A DNA stretch of 64,000 nt from Dipteris shenzhenensis. Taxonomy: Eukaryota; Polypodiophyta; Polypodiopsida; Gleicheniales. The notes beneath the pieces were generated by a model. The model was not told the origin of the DNA and ran no database searches. It saw nothing but the letters and a program-made list of their open reading frames with translations. A program made the translations under genes and the position numbers. The stretch lies in assembly GCA_047967505.1 (NCBI GenBank), contig CM106541.1. One strand, written 5' to 3'. Numbering within the stretch: position 1 is the stretch's first letter; every line of letters begins with the position of its first letter. Positions 20,556 to 32,700 of this stretch are shown piece after piece.

Positions 20556-20828
20556 AGTCCAACATCGTCAACAGTGAAGCCCGATAACGACAAAGCAATT
20601 TTTTTCGGAAAACTAGTCAAAAAGACGCACCGCAATACCGTGAAGTCACCTCCTCAGCGCATTCTGGCCCTGGCTCAGCCATGCTCATCATGCAAAGTCC
20701 AACATCGTCAACACTGAAGCCATCGACAAAGCAATTTTTCCCGGAAAAGTAGTAAAAAAGACGCACCGCAATACCGTGAAGTCACCTCCTCAGCGCATCC
20801 TGGCCGGGGCCCAGCCATGCTCATCATG
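20553..20828. repeat. ~140-bp tandem duplication
   Basis: The stretch from CAAAGTCCAACATCGTCAAC to ATGCTCATCATG occurs twice in a row (20553-20692 and 20693-20828) with a few substitutions and small gaps. It lies in unidentified host DNA upstream of the minus-strand open frame. Confidence 0.85.
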
Positions 20829-22590
20829 TCTGCAAGCGAGCGAATAAAACAGCTATGAAATCATGTGAACGGAAAAAGGGGAAACGAAAACGAACGAATA
20901 CGAATATCAAAAGCAGAAACGCACGTGAGCTGAACCTTTTTCAAACTGCCCACTAGAAGTGTCCATCGAATCGTCGGACAACTGGTGCTGCGAATCTGTG
21001 GAGCCATGCTTTTTATCCAGTTCACCTCCCATGATCATGAACAGAGCAAGCCAACCAGGGAGTCTCAGCATATAGACGGGCTGCGGTCGTGGAGAAACTG
21101 CCAAACACTTTATAGAGCAACAGAGGGATGCCAAACGTGACCACAACACGGGCGTCCAACCGAAACAGCAAATGCAAAAACTGGCCATGCTATCACCGCT
21201 AAGAGAAACGATGTGTCCACGAGGAGCGTCTTATATAAGCGAGCACTTCCAGAAGCATCGCGCAATGAACGTGAATACGTTTTTGGTCGGATGTTGGACA
21301 CGCATGCACGAAGGAGATTGCCAAGCAGCTTACAAAGAGCTTACTCCGTTAATTTGCCAGCTGCGCGGTAAGTTAGCGCAAACGAACAACAAAGCACAAT
21401 TCAAATATTTCCGATTCATTTGGAATAGAAGCACCCTCTGCCCTAAAGACTGCTGCGGTGGACGAAGAACTCTTTTTTGTATTTACTCCAGCCTTGACCT
21501 TCTTCTTATTCTTATTAGATTTCCCACCCATGGACACCTGCAAAACAACGGAAAAGTCGGGTAGCTAGAAAGGACTAAAATCAACGGATTGTTGTGCAAG
21601 TAGATCCACCTTGCCTGCCTAGAAGCAGTGTCTAATCCTAATTCAAAATTGTATCAAAGTAGAAGTCTGAGAAGAAATAACGGAAGACTAAAGGAAGACC
21701 AAGATTGCACATGCAAAGTCTTTAACAATAATGTAGACTTAATAAGAGGATCTGCATTACGAAAACTCGAAAGTCACGAGTCACGATTGACGACCCGGAA
21801 CGATCTACACTATACAACAGAGTGGCTGGTAGACGAGTCACGACCACAACGAGCTGCCGCAGTATAAGCGAGAGATAAATGAGAATTCTAGTTTCTTGTG
21901 CTGAATTGTTAACCCAGTCATCCTGTTTCTGGTAAGATGAACTCATTTCTCGATTTGTAAATGGAGCACAGTGACATCCGCGTAACGAGTGAAATAACAC
22001 AGCGATGGGAATTCGAGACCTCCGCAAGTCATGCTGTTACCCGTAAGCGCTCTTCAACCGCAACTGATATATCTTTAAGCATTGTCGAAAAACCACGTTG
22101 GACATACACAATGCAAAAGGATAATATGATAGTAGACAACCACACTATCCAAAACATAAACAATCCAAAGGAGCTCATGAATAAGACCTAATTTTTCTAT
22201 GTACGAACCCCTCGGTTGGAGGAAATTGAGCGAAGACAAATACATAAGCCTATATACGTTCATAATAAGAGCACCAAGAATGCGAAAAACCACAAAGGTC
22301 TACCCGTACGCTACTTCAAATTTAGTCCAAAAGCAAGAGAATAACAAATACCAGACCTTTGCAGGAGTAAACTTATACATTATCCCTAATTCCCCTGTTA
22401 CAGATACGAAGATGGACACTTGAAGCTCTTGAAGATGCAAGTCCAACCTCTCGAGAGGCTGCAGAATTGGTCCATGAGATCGTTCATATCAACCTTCCTA
22501 CAATAACAACAATTGTAGCAGCAACAACGATTTAGGTTGCGCCTCAGCTCCAGATCTCTTCCCAGACGTTAATATTTCTAGCAGCAAGGA
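20829..22590. other. no recognised gene
   Basis: Short frames on both strands, including a hydrophobic minus-strand one (21188-20907, WLALFMIMGG), but without a motif, splice context or consistent start. Mixed composition. I annotate nothing here. Confidence 0.4.
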
Positions 22591-22593
22591 AAG

Positions 22594-22884
22594 ATGGCAA
22601 GGAAAGATTATGCGGACGGGGTGCTAGACAGACTGGACGAATCCGGCCGCTACATAACGCATCGGCTCTACAGGGATTCTCGCGGAACAAGGTGGAACGC
22701 GAAACACCGTGTGTTCCATTTATTCAAGGACGTGAGGTATTTGAACAGAGATATGGAGAGGATGGTGATTGTGGACGATCGGTTATCAGAGTGTCGAAGT
22801 TTGAAGTCGATCCGTTGGATCGCGAATGTAAAGCATTCAATGTGTGTGCTCTTGAGACAGAGAACAGAAAAACTACGTAGATGA
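22594..22884 (+). pseudogene. HAD/NIF (FCP1/TIM50-like) phosphatase domain fragment
   Basis: The frame ARKDYADGVLDRLDESGRYI, THRLYRDS, FKDVRYLNRDMERMVIVDD matches the second half of the NIF/FCP1 domain (typically ...YAD.VLD.LD...RLFRDSC...YVKDL..LNRDL.RVVIVDD). FCP1-like members dephosphorylate RNA polymerase II CTD and TIM50 is a mitochondrial import receptor; which subtype this is cannot be said. The upstream DxDxT half is not found. A 13-base direct repeat (GCAAGGAAAGATG) at the 5' edge breaks the expected TAARKDYAD, and the sequence after VIVDD does not continue the family. It is likely an exon remnant. Confidence 0.5.
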
Positions 22885-23904
22885 ACGAACTGTTTATTAT
22901 TATGCCTCAATCGGGCTTTTGAGTAGTTACAAAATTTGGGTTACGTCTGTTGACGTTTCATAAACCATGTCTGTTCGTTTAGTCGTTGTATTTTGCATTG
23001 TTTTGTTCATTATAAGTTTATGTGTAAACTTATTAATTCACACAGCGAACTCTTACGCGTTACGAAATCGCTCATGTCCCTTCATAACAATCTTCGTTTG
23101 GTGACAAGTGTGCACATGAGTTTGCACCCACCTCTCCCTAGCGTCCAAACAACGCAGCGGGCGGCTGCGCGAACCCGCCTCGCTCTCCGCAGGCAACTCG
23201 TTGCTACTCGAGCCCCTCCTCTTGAATAGGGGCCAGTAGAAAAACTAGGTTTTCCTTCCATACGAACCCAAATTCAAATTTGGACCGCATGCATGCTATT
23301 GCTCTGATTTGGTTATGATGCTTACTGCTCCTTGTAACAAACCATTTAAGGCACATGAGAGCTTGCACATTAATCTCTATACGTGTGTCAGTATTTAATT
23401 GTTATTGCTCAAATTGGTCAAGATGTTCTAACAACCTATTCAGGTGTGAAATAGAGGGGATGAGGAGTATGTTGTCCTGTATGTACTGTATGTACTGAAT
23501 GCTTGATACTCAATGCAATGCTTAGTGCTTCCCTCACTTGCACTCTAGGGTATGCATTGGCATGTAGGAAGATATCAAGTGTTCTATCGCAGACATGGGC
23601 AAAAGCGTTGCAAACTATGAGCCAAGATACCAAATCCAATACTTGTATTATAAAACAGGCCTCAACCTTAGGCTATGTGCACCCGCTCTGCCCTATAGGT
23701 CCGCCCATTGCCTACCCGCCTTCTCGTTGATCATCAAATCAAAGGGCAATCATAGAGAGAGAGATGATAGCTAAAAGGTAATCCATAAGGATACCATGAG
23801 CTTGTTAGTGGTGGCTAGTTGTAGCTTCACCACGAGCTTCCACTACCTCCATGTCTAGAGTGCAATCTTTGCTAGGGATGGCCCATAAGACATCTGTTGG
23901 CATT
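22885..23904. other. no recognised gene
   Basis: Low coding character; short frames only. A CG-rich patch at 23140-23230 and several near-repeats of TGTATGTACTG around 23480. I see no transposon end until CATTAGGGG at 23905. Confidence 0.4.
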
Positions 23905-24344
23905 CATTAGGGGAGAATTGGGGTCTCCAAAGGGCCCCCAATTAGTGTTTCCTAATTTCAAGGGATTGGTGAGGTATTTGAGGTGTACCAATGGGAGTGC
24001 TCCTTTTTGTGGGGCAATGCCATGTTGAGGTGAAGGGTGGGCAGACATGCAAACAGCCCCTATTTGCTACTCCTCTTATACCGGGGACCACTCAAACCAT
24101 CCCCCCCCCCCCCCCTCAACCCATGCTTGACCCTTCTCCCATATGCACCTCCCCCAAACAAACCTACAAGTCATTCAAGAGGCGGTGGTCCCTTCTGGGC
24201 AAAAATTTCCCCCCTCTCAGCTTATTATAGGCTTGCCCCCTCCTCTTCTCTAGTCCAGCTCCATTCTCCCTCCATTTTTCAAACGTGGGAACTCATTTGG
24301 CATCTTCTCTGCCCCTCCTGCTCTTGTCCATTGTGTTTCTCCCT

Positions 24345-24605
24345 CTCCAGCACCTCCTGTAGTAGCTGCTCATTCTCTCTCCATTCCTAGCTGCAGCACC
24401 TCCTATAGTAGTAGCTACTCATCCCCCTCTGCTCTTTCTTCCTCCATTCCTAGCTACAGTAGCTCCTGTAGTGGCTGCTCATTCCCCTCTGCTCTTTCTT
24501 CCCCCATTTCTAGCTACAACACCTCCTGGAGTAGCTGCTCATCCCCCTCTAATCTTTCTCCCTCCATTCCTAGCTATAGCACCTCTTGGAGCTTCTCTCA
24601 ACCTT
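24345..24605 (+). repeat. ~72-bp imperfect tandem repeat in 5' region
   Basis: Three to four imperfect units of the form CCATTCCTAGCTACAGCACC, TCCTGTAGTAGCTGCTCATC, CCCTCTGCTCTTTCTTCC. They lie in the stretch before the ATG at 24715 and after a C16-type homopolymer at about 24101. Probably leader or promoter sequence. The pyrimidine-rich strand gives spurious Ser/Leu-rich frames. Confidence 0.75.
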
Positions 24606-24714
24606 CAGTTGCACCCTCTATACCTTCTCCCTCTCTCTCCCTCTATTAGAGCTACTCTCTCCCTCCAAGCTGCACTTTCTAGTCCACTATTGCTGTTGTG
24701 ACCTCTGTACAAGC

Positions 24715-25966
24715 ATGGTGAGGAGACTATACATGTACTCTGTGTCCCATAGGAGCAAAAATGCACTAGGTGAATGGGTGCCTTGCACCTACAGCTTGAA
24801 TGATTGGATAGTCGTGAGAGGATCTGCCAAGGTTCCACATAAGCTTCCCAAGAGCAAAAGAGGTGATCTTTTGCATGAATGGAAGGGCCGCATCATGAAG
24901 TTCAAGCTTGGGAAGAAAGGATTGCTTGCAAAGGTGCAACACATCTACATGGGGAAGGACATGTGCCATCCTCTGTCAAGCAATCAATCGACAATACCAT
25001 CGCATTGTAAGTTTGCATTTTGTGTAAGATTTTGAAGTGTAATGAGTCAATTTGAAATTGTATTTTGAAATAGCACTTGTGCATAGCAAATGTATTTCAT
25101 TCAGACTTTGAGAAGTGGGAACCAGTCAAGTGCTTCTTAGTAAGTTTACTGGCATTCATGAGGATTTAGGAAGGCAAATGCATGCTGGAGAGAAGTCCTT
25201 TGCTTTGAAACAAAGAATTATCTATTGGTATAATGCCAAGTACATTACTCTAAGGACTGCATCAGGCTATGGCCATTTTCAATGCATTGCAACACCACAA
25301 CTTGAAGACATGGATTGCAGCATGGTGGACACAAGAACAATCCAATCATACAAGGAAAAGATTGCAAAGGATATGGGCATGGCCATGAAGTTTACATTTG
25401 GCTCTAAATGGATAAGGTTGTCTTGGTTTATGCTTTGCACATGTTTTTTGAATATCCAGATGCACAGAACAAAAACCATGTGGTCATGCAAGTGCCTACA
25501 TGAGAATGCGCTTGAGGAATTGCTTGGGGTGAATTGGGAAAGCAGGTCAAGTGAACAAAAGGGTGATCTGTTTCAATGCCATGTATGTAAGGACAATGTG
25601 GTTGTCAAGTACCACATCTTCCACCAAATGTTATATTTTTCTTTCCAATATAGGCACTAGAAGAAAACAGGTGGCGATTGGCTCCCCCTTGACTCTAATG
25701 ATGATGATAATACAAGGGTAAGTTTATGTATTTGTTCTTATTTAGGAAATGTCAAGAATGTGATTGTCACATCATAGTGGACTCTTAGGGACGTACGGGA
25801 ACAGCTATTGGTCATGGAGGATGGCATGTCTGAGTCCTTTCACTTTACCTTAAATGGTGAAAAGGTAGGAAAGCATGCAGAGAAGCTCGTGCATAGTGTC
25901 ACTTTTACCCCTCCTGCACTATTGAAGATTGTAAACAATGTGGGGTGGAGCAATTGTGGATTTTGA
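24715..25966 (+). pseudogene. unknown protein: BAH-like segment and ubiquitin-like C-terminus (family member 2)
   Basis: Exons 24715-25006, 25105-25717 and 25778-25966 (TGA). The first intron sits at exactly the same place and phase as in the homologue at 8682. Alignable blocks: HEWKGRIMKFKLGKKGLLAK with IYMGKDM (BAH-like), YFEKWEPVKCFL then GIHEDLGRQMHAGE, and the C-terminal TLRDVREQLLVMEDGM, SFHFTLNGEKVG, SVTFTPPA, which reads like a ubiquitin-like fold. A frameshift after KCFL (near 25140) and an in-frame TAG (25658-25660, between QYRH and KKTGGDWLPLD) break the gene. The block after that TAG aligns with LVPMD of the homologue, so the TAG lies inside coding sequence. The function is unknown; a chromatin-binding role is only suggested by the BAH-like look. 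Confidence 0.55.
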
Positions 25967-26167
25967 CATTTTCCAATTAATAGTTGTGCAATTAATTTTG
26001 ATGTTTTGAATGGTTTTGTTTCATGTCAATGTCAAGTTTTTCCCAAAATATTTATAATTCTTTTTATTTCTTATATTTAGAACATTTGGGTATATGTAGG
26101 TTATAAAGTTACTTTAGTTTCAAAGTTTCACTATCATAGCCATAGTTCTCCTAGCTACCAAACTACC

Positions 26168-26663
26168 ATGGATTCTGCTAGGTCTGCCTTCCATGATTTC
26201 ATCTCCCGTACTCCATTAATTGATAGAGAGGAGGAGTTATTTCCAGTCTTTGATAAGAGCATAGATGTCCTAGGCACCTACTTGGGAGCTCGAGACAATT
26301 TTGAAGACCTCATCAAGTACATGCAAGACTACATCGCGAGTTTTGCATATCAACTTGATGAGACTATAAAAAGATGGGTCCCTATTGATTATTTGAAGTA
26401 CTTGTTCAATCAAGAACCCAGGTTCATGAAGCATTTAGATCACTTTCAAGCCCATCTCACACCCTAGGGTTTAGGGAGGTGGACACTCATGACCTCCTGG
26501 CATGTGGAGTCATTGCAGAAACACATGAAATAGGTTCCTATTCTAGGAAATGACCTTTATTTTTCTTCTCCAGGAGGGACAAATGGAGGAGGAGGCCTCG
26601 ACCTCAAGCCCTGACCCTACCCCTACCCTTTCTGATCCTCTTATTTCTGTAGATGAGCCCAAC
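26168..26663 (+). pseudogene. unknown gene of the second CATTAGG element, split by CACTA copy 1
   Basis: ATG at 26168: MDSARSAFHDFISRTPLIDR, an acidic helical protein with DNFEDLIKYMQDYIASFAYQ. In-frame TAGs at 26465-26467 and 26531-26533 are followed by plausible coding in the same frame. After a small intron (acceptor TTCTCCAG, 26575) come EGQMEEEASTSSPDPTP and ISVDEPN. The CACTA insertion at 26664 falls after the Asn codon, and coding resumes in frame at 45805 with NIYNEEPIDEEAEEREATL and continues to WFLAPLT, where element B cuts it at 45975. No family recognised. Confidence 0.45.
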
Positions 26664-26687
26664 CACAACAAGACAAAGCACCCATAG

Positions 26688-26915
26688 ACGCGCGCACAGA
26701 CGCGTTTCATGAACTAAATAAAAAACTTACGGGCGCGTCTATTTGCGCGTCAGGAGACCCGCGTCTATTAGCGCGTCTATATATCAGACTTACGCGCGTA
26801 TAGACACGCTCATACACGTGTAAATAGACGCCCAAATAAACGCTTTGATAGACGCACGTATAAACGCATATCGAACAGACAGACGCGAATATAAACGCGC
26901 TGATAAACGCGCCTT
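26688..26915. repeat. left subterminal TAGACGCG-type array (family 1)
   Basis: Dense variants of TAGACGCG/CGCGTCTA in both orientations. Equivalent arrays lie at the right end (about 45530-45785) and at both ends of copies 2 and 3 (46490-46745, 53445-53715, 53872-54112, 60850-61110). En/Spm elements have comparable subterminal binding sites for the element's own DNA-binding protein. Confidence 0.85.
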
Positions 26916-27894
26916 TTTTTTTTATTTAAATTTTACAGAATACTGTGTATGTTGTGTATGCTATATAGTTACAAGAATCCCATATCCACATTCTGTAATT
27001 CAATTCTTACAGCCAACCTCATTTTAATTACAATTCCAAATAAAATATTACAACTCCAAAACGCAATAAAATTGAAAGCTCAAAAAGTGCTTGTATATAC
27101 ATATAGCACGAAGCTAAGCCACGTCATGTGGCTCCAAGTACAAAAAATAAGGAAGCTAAGCCATGTCATGTGGCTTCAAGTACAAAAAATAAGAGGAGTC
27201 TATATACAAGAGGCACGAAGCCAAGCCAATGGCTTTAAGTACAAAAAAGAATAGTAGCACTACTTCTACGACTAATCCTCGCTGCCTTCTACGCTCCCTG
27301 ATGCGCTGCCTTCTGCACTCCCTTCTGCACCTCCTTCCTCGTCTTCCTCGTCGTCTTGTGGAGGGGAGCCCTGTAAACAAAGGACAACATATATCAATGT
27401 ATGAAAAATCAAATCTTTACTTATAATTTTGGCATTATTTAATTACTTTCAAATACCTCGGGGGCATGTCCAGTCGCTCGGGTATACTGCTCCTTAGTAA
27501 TCAACCCGTCATCATAGAAGTGCCTCCATGTATCTCCTCTGCGATGGTGGCGGTGGTAGGCTGTCTCCACTGGAGTAGGGTATCTGCCCACGATCTCAAG
27601 CTGCATGACCGCGATACACTTTGTGGAGGGATTAGTACAAAGAAACAACCAACCTCCTAATAAACTACATAAGCAATATAATTTGAGATCGATACTTACA
27701 AATTGGGCCTCCCATGATTCAACACCCCCTGCTCCAAAATGCGCGCTCCCATACTCCTCCATCTGGATCCTCCGTGCCTCCACGTGCTGCAGACTGGGCT
27801 CCTCCCTCGCTGACTTCCACTACTACACACGCATCCTATTGCGACGTTTACGTACCGACGATTAGCGCCCGCTTAGCGTTAATCGTCGGTATAA

Positions 27895-28075
27895 AAATCG
27901 GGTGTCGTAAATCGTCGCTATATAGCGACTTTTAATAAGCGTCGCTATATAGCAACGTTACTAAAAGTCGCTATATAGCGACTTTGAAAGGTCGCTATAT
28001 AGCGACGTTAGTAAAAGTCGCTATATAGCGACTTTTAAAGGTCGCTATATAGCGACACTGAGACTATATTATAGC
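27895..28075. repeat. left subterminal palindrome array of element A
   Basis: Seven closely spaced copies or near-copies of GTCGCTATATAGCGAC, a perfect 16-bp palindrome. The right array is at 39510-39670 and a third set lies near the tnp2 start (32545-32690). Regular spacing and palindromy suggest a dimeric DNA-binding site. Confidence 0.92.
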
Positions 28076-28256
28076 GACGTTTTACAGAGAGGTTTTTTTT
28101 TTTTTTTAAGCCTTAAAATTTATTTTCTTCCAATGACAAAATTTTTTAAATTTTCATACATGTTTGAGCTCATAGAGAAATAAAAAATGAGAGCATGTAC
28201 ATCAAGCCTTTGAAGCTCATATATTCATGTCCAAGTTGGAGATGAGAAAAATCAAA

Positions 28257-31200
28257 TTAAATAAGAGCATTTACATCAACTGTTTCATCTTGAGCCAAGT
28301 CTAAGGCGCCAAGCAAGTCTATCTCCAACTCTATACCGAGTTGATCTCCTATATCATCATCGTACTCTAGCATCGTACGTTCACCTAAAAGTATTTGATC
28401 ATCTTCTTCAATTAAGCTTAAGTGTGGTGATTGATCTTGACGATTGTTGTCTTCCTCGTCAATATCGTGATCTCCATCCTCCTCCCGTGCGATGTCATTA
28501 TGCGCATCTTCCTCTTGCCTCATATGGTGATCTACATCTTCTTCGCTAGATTCATCAATTGGATCCGGATTTGGTAGTGGCATCTCCATATCCACATCTC
28601 GATCTTCAAAAATCTGCTTACTTCGTGGTGCAACTTGGATCACGTACCACCATTTTGGATCAGAACGATCCGGATGAAAAACCACCTATATTGAAGATGA
28701 AAAATCACGTGCCAAATGTCGTCAATTATATATATATCAATGGACTTAAAAAACGAAAGCTTCGACTAATTAAATCATTAGTATGCACCTGCTCACAGTG
28801 CTCGGGAAGAACAAAAGTATCACTTTCATCGGTCCAATGTTTGGTGGAGTCTATTGCAAAGAGACCGCTACCATCTTTTCTCACAGTTGCATGGGGACCG
28901 TTGTAAGTAGTTCTAAACCATTTTACATCAGGAATGAAAATAGTAAATCGTCTGAAATCAATTTCATAGATGCCGCGTATGGTTCCACAATAATCCAACT
29001 GTGAGGAGAGAAGATTGGTATCCGAAGCACTTGCTCGGCTATCTTGTGTGAAGTTAGCCATGACTCCACAATCATACGTGACTCTCTTTGAATCGATGCG
29101 TTCTATGCGAAAATGTCGTCCATATGACCATAATGCACTGTACTTTTTGTACTGTAAAAGAGCATCATTAAAACAATGAAGATGCACCTATTTTATAGCA
29201 TATATTGCCACAAATAATTACTTAATTACATCAAGAGATAAGAAACTTACATGCACCATACATCCAGATGATAACTCCCGCTCGCGCTCGTTTATTGTCT
29301 CTCCATCACGTTCGGCTTTACGTATAGCTAGTTGTAGCCAATCAAGTGACATGTGAGGAGGGAGAAGAGCCAGATCTCGTGGATATGGTTGTGATCGCCT
29401 GTACATTACTCTGAATCTCGTCCTTGCATTTATTCTTTCTGCTTTGGCCACTTCATATCCCTCAATCCACTTCTGCATCTCAGGGCTATTGAGGATACAA
29501 AACTTATTGAATTTCTCCATTTGCTCTTCGCTCATCTTTCTTTCAATCCCTTTTCCTTGGGGGACCTCGCCAATGATGCGATCATCATCCTTGTTGTGCC
29601 AAGCTTGCGGCATATCAGGATCCGTGGATGCAAGAAACTCTGTGATATATACTAATGACTCTTGCACAAGCCATCCCTCTGCCATGCTTGCTTCTGGTCT
29701 TGCTCTTTGTCTTACAAACCCCTTTAAAGTTTTCATAAACCGCTCGAGAAAAAACATCCATCGATTATGAACGGTACCTGCTATAGCCACCTCATCAACT
29801 ATGTGCACAAGCAAGTGGACTTGAGTTGTCATAATGCTTGAGGGAAAGTGCTTCTCAAGCAAGCATACGGCTTCGATGGATTCCACCCTAGCCTTCTCGA
29901 TGCTCGATATAGAGATCTCTTTTTGAGATATCCACCTATTTCACATGTCCATGCATATGTAAGATATTTGAGATATCCACCTATTTCACATGTCCATGAA
30001 GAAAATAGATAATGCGAATTGATAGTAAGCATACCTCACAATACCACAGATCTTGAATATAGCATTTCTAACATCTTCTGGTAAGCACCCTTTTATTGTA
30101 ATTGGAAGGATGAACTATCAAAGCAACAATGAAATCATGTCAACAATATAACATAATAATAATTATGCTAATGCATCACTATTATCGGTACACTAATTCT
30201 ACTTAGAATACCTGTAAGACCTTGTGCCAATCATGGGACTTGAGGCCACTAAGCTTATTGTCCTTTGAAAATGCTCCTTTCAAGCAACGCATGTACCCTG
30301 TCGGTGTTTGAAAAGAGGCAATGTCTGCCTTGATCGCTGCCTCCTCCCTCGTAGAGAGGATCCACGTTGCTTTCGGGAGGACAACTTTTCCTGAAGCATG
30401 CACTTGGGGCCACAAACGAGACATCCTATTCATAGCACGCAAGTCTTCTCGCGCTCCTCTCGAGTCCTTGGAACCAACCAAGTGTGCCCAAATGGTAGCC
30501 CCCACATTCTTAAAGATATGCATGGGATCCAAGAGATGATTGATTTGTAACTGACCCCAATAAGGAAGCTCGTGAAAGATCGATAGCCTCTTCATACCAG
30601 GAGGAGGTTCCTCTCCATTCTCCCTCCAAGCTTGAATCCAATCACTTGCTTTCAAATATGATGGTGGTGGATCAAGCTGACCTCCACGTGCGAGATGGTC
30701 GAGCGGAAGGTATCGAGCATGACCTTCATAAACATTTTTCCTCATGTGTTTGGAGTAGCGTGCAAGCGATTTCAGAGCGGGTCCACAAACAGGACAAGCA
30801 TGGTACCCACTTGTAACAAGCCCTGCACGCGTGCATGAATATGTTAGTACAAGACATGCGTGCAAAAGAGAGTAAAAAAAGCATAATCCCTCATTGTACA
30901 TGTAAAGACATAACCACGTACCTGCGCACTCTCCATATCCTGGGTAGTCATGCATGGTCCACATCAAGATACCCCTGACGGAAATATCATTGGTATGCCT
31001 AGGAGCTCTGGAAATATCAAAGACCTGCACTCCTCTCCATAATATCTGTAACTCCTCTATCAAAGGTGCCATGTACACGTCCATGTTTCTTGCCTTGTAC
31101 TTTCCTGGCACAAGTAGTGCAAGCATGAGGTGTCCCTTTTTTATTGTTAGCCATGGTGGGATATTGTAATTCACCACGACTATGGGCCATGTCGACCAAG

Positions 31201-32319
31201 ATGTCGAGCGTAACCCGAAAGGATTCACGCCGTCCATGGCTAGCCCAAGATGTAAGTTGCGTGGCTCTCTCGCAAAGTCCGGCCACTGATTATCTATGTG
31301 CTTCCAAGCCGCACAATCTGCGGGAATCCTCAATGTGTGATCAGTGGACCGATGAGATGCATGCCATGTCATCAACTCCGCTATGGATTTGCATCGAAAC
31401 ATGTGTTGTATTCTTGCAATGATGGGAAAGTGTCTTAAGACCTTTACCGGTATCCTCTCACCCTGCAAGTCATCTCTATATCGTTGCTCCCCACACTTTG
31501 GACAACTAGCCAAATCTCCATGCTCACAACGAAAGAGAATACAATCATTACGGCAAGCATGGATGGTATCATAATCCATACCCACCATTGTTAGCATCTT
31601 TTTCGCTTCATCTCTTGATGCGGGCATGGTATTTGGTGCAGGCAACATCTTTTGGAGCAACCTATGACAAAGACACTATCCAAATGATGATTCTCAAAAC
31701 AAACAATATCCAAATAATGAGTCAATCAAATTAATGCAAGGGCTAACCTCATTAAGGCCGAGACACTTGTATCCGACCACCCATACTGTACTTGTAGATT
31801 CAAGATTGAGAGACAAGCACGTAGTTTAGACATCCTGGCACCCTCGTACAATTGTGTTGATTGCAACTCTCGCATTTTCACCTCAGACTCTGACATCACG
31901 TGTACGTGGGATGTAGTGCCCCTAAAAATGGAATCCATCATGTCGACCATACCCTCGTCGTCATCTGGGAGACTATAGTCTTGTTGAAAGTGAGAAGCTA
32001 TATGTGTACCCTCGTCACCCTCGTCATCCTGTCATAAGCTCATTCGTGTAAATAGAAGATCTTCTAATTCCGGGTATACAATAAGATTGCGAAATTAAAT
32101 AGCTTTGACTTACCGATGATCCATCAACATGTGCAACACCAACGGGGGGTACTGGTTCCGGCTCCTCCCCATACATCCGCAAGTGGCGCATGATAATACG
32201 ACGTTGATGTCGTACTTTCGCTTGCAATGAGTGCAATGACAATATAACCTCTGCGTAAGCCACTTCGTGCTCCCGGGCGTTGGCGCATCATCGGATGAGC
32301 TTCCACTCGTCCCTTCCAT
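28257..32319 (-). CDS. element A tnp2-type transposase (Transposase_21, DUF4218, DUF4216), exon-1 frameshift
   Basis: Eight exons on minus: 32319-32114, 32028-31748, 31661-30922, 30822-30212, 30114-30035, 29935-29251, 29151-28789, 28685-28257 (TAA). Start MEGTSGSSSDDAP, then a CxCxxC knuckle (CHCTHC). Core: LGLAMDGVNPFGLRSTSW, IPPWLTIKKGHLML, LLVPGKYKARNMDVYMAPLI, LMWTMHDYPGYGECAG (Transposase_21), HACPVCG, then NHLLDPMHIFKNVGATIW, and the DUF4218 block SSIMTTQVHLLVHIVDEV / RWMFFLERFMKTLKGFVRQR. DUF4216 block DVKWFRTTYNGPHATVRKDG, then an acidic tail. The enzyme cuts and joins the element ends in the nucleus. Compared with element C, exon 1 lacks one base just after CHCTHC (near 32225), so KRKYD replaces the expected KVRHQRR frame. 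The rest is open. Several introns are in frame, which makes retained-intron frames look long. Confidence 0.88.
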
Positions 32320-32399
32320 CTACACTTATAAAACCAAAACATAAGCATGAAGAGGAGATGTACACAATTATGAGCATAGCATGTTTAATTTGAGCTTCT

Positions 32400-32700
32400 C
32401 TTGAGGCTATATAAAAAGAATGACATCGCTATATAGTAAGGATTGAAACAAAAAATCCTATATAGTAAGGCTATGTAGTAAGAGGAGATATTGACAATTA
32501 TAGGCATAGCATGTTTGAGTCACAGGAGGCCTCATTAAAAAACAAACAGTAAGCGTCGCTATATAGCGACGCTCTTTTCCGTCGCTATATAGCGACGATT
32601 TTAATTGAAAGCGTCGCTATATAGCGACGTTTTCAATTAAAAACGTCGCTATATAGCGACGAATAAGTGTCGCTATATAGCGACGCTGTGGGTTAAAACC
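32400..32700. promoter_or_regulatory. tnp2-proximal palindrome set of element A
   Basis: Five copies of GTCGCTATATAGCGAC at 32545-32690, with degenerate relatives from 32427 onwards. They lie within a few hundred bases upstream of the tnp2 start, in the centre of the element, and are identical to the subterminal motif. This fits an autoregulated promoter, as in En/Spm, where the same protein binds promoter and ends. Confidence 0.75.

Noticed and set aside
24586-24714. In-frame upstream Met codons before the 24715 gene.
   Set aside because: They translate the tandem-repeat leader; the homologous gene starts just before the conserved block.
9217-26533. Nuclear code with UAG as glutamine.
   Set aside because: CACTA genes in the same window end at TAG where their homology ends (39234, 45359, 60683), and the TAG positions are not shared between homologous genes.
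27895-28075. Regularly spaced 16-bp palindromes resembling a CRISPR array.
   Set aside because: Spacers are short (about 6-12 bp) and repetitive, the genome is eukaryotic, and the array is the subterminal region of a CACTA element with a matching array at the other end.
29924-30000. Possible duplicated exon start in element A (GAGATATCCACCTATTTCAC twice).
   Set aside because: A short tandem duplication over the intron end; only one copy is needed for splicing and nothing else depends on it.
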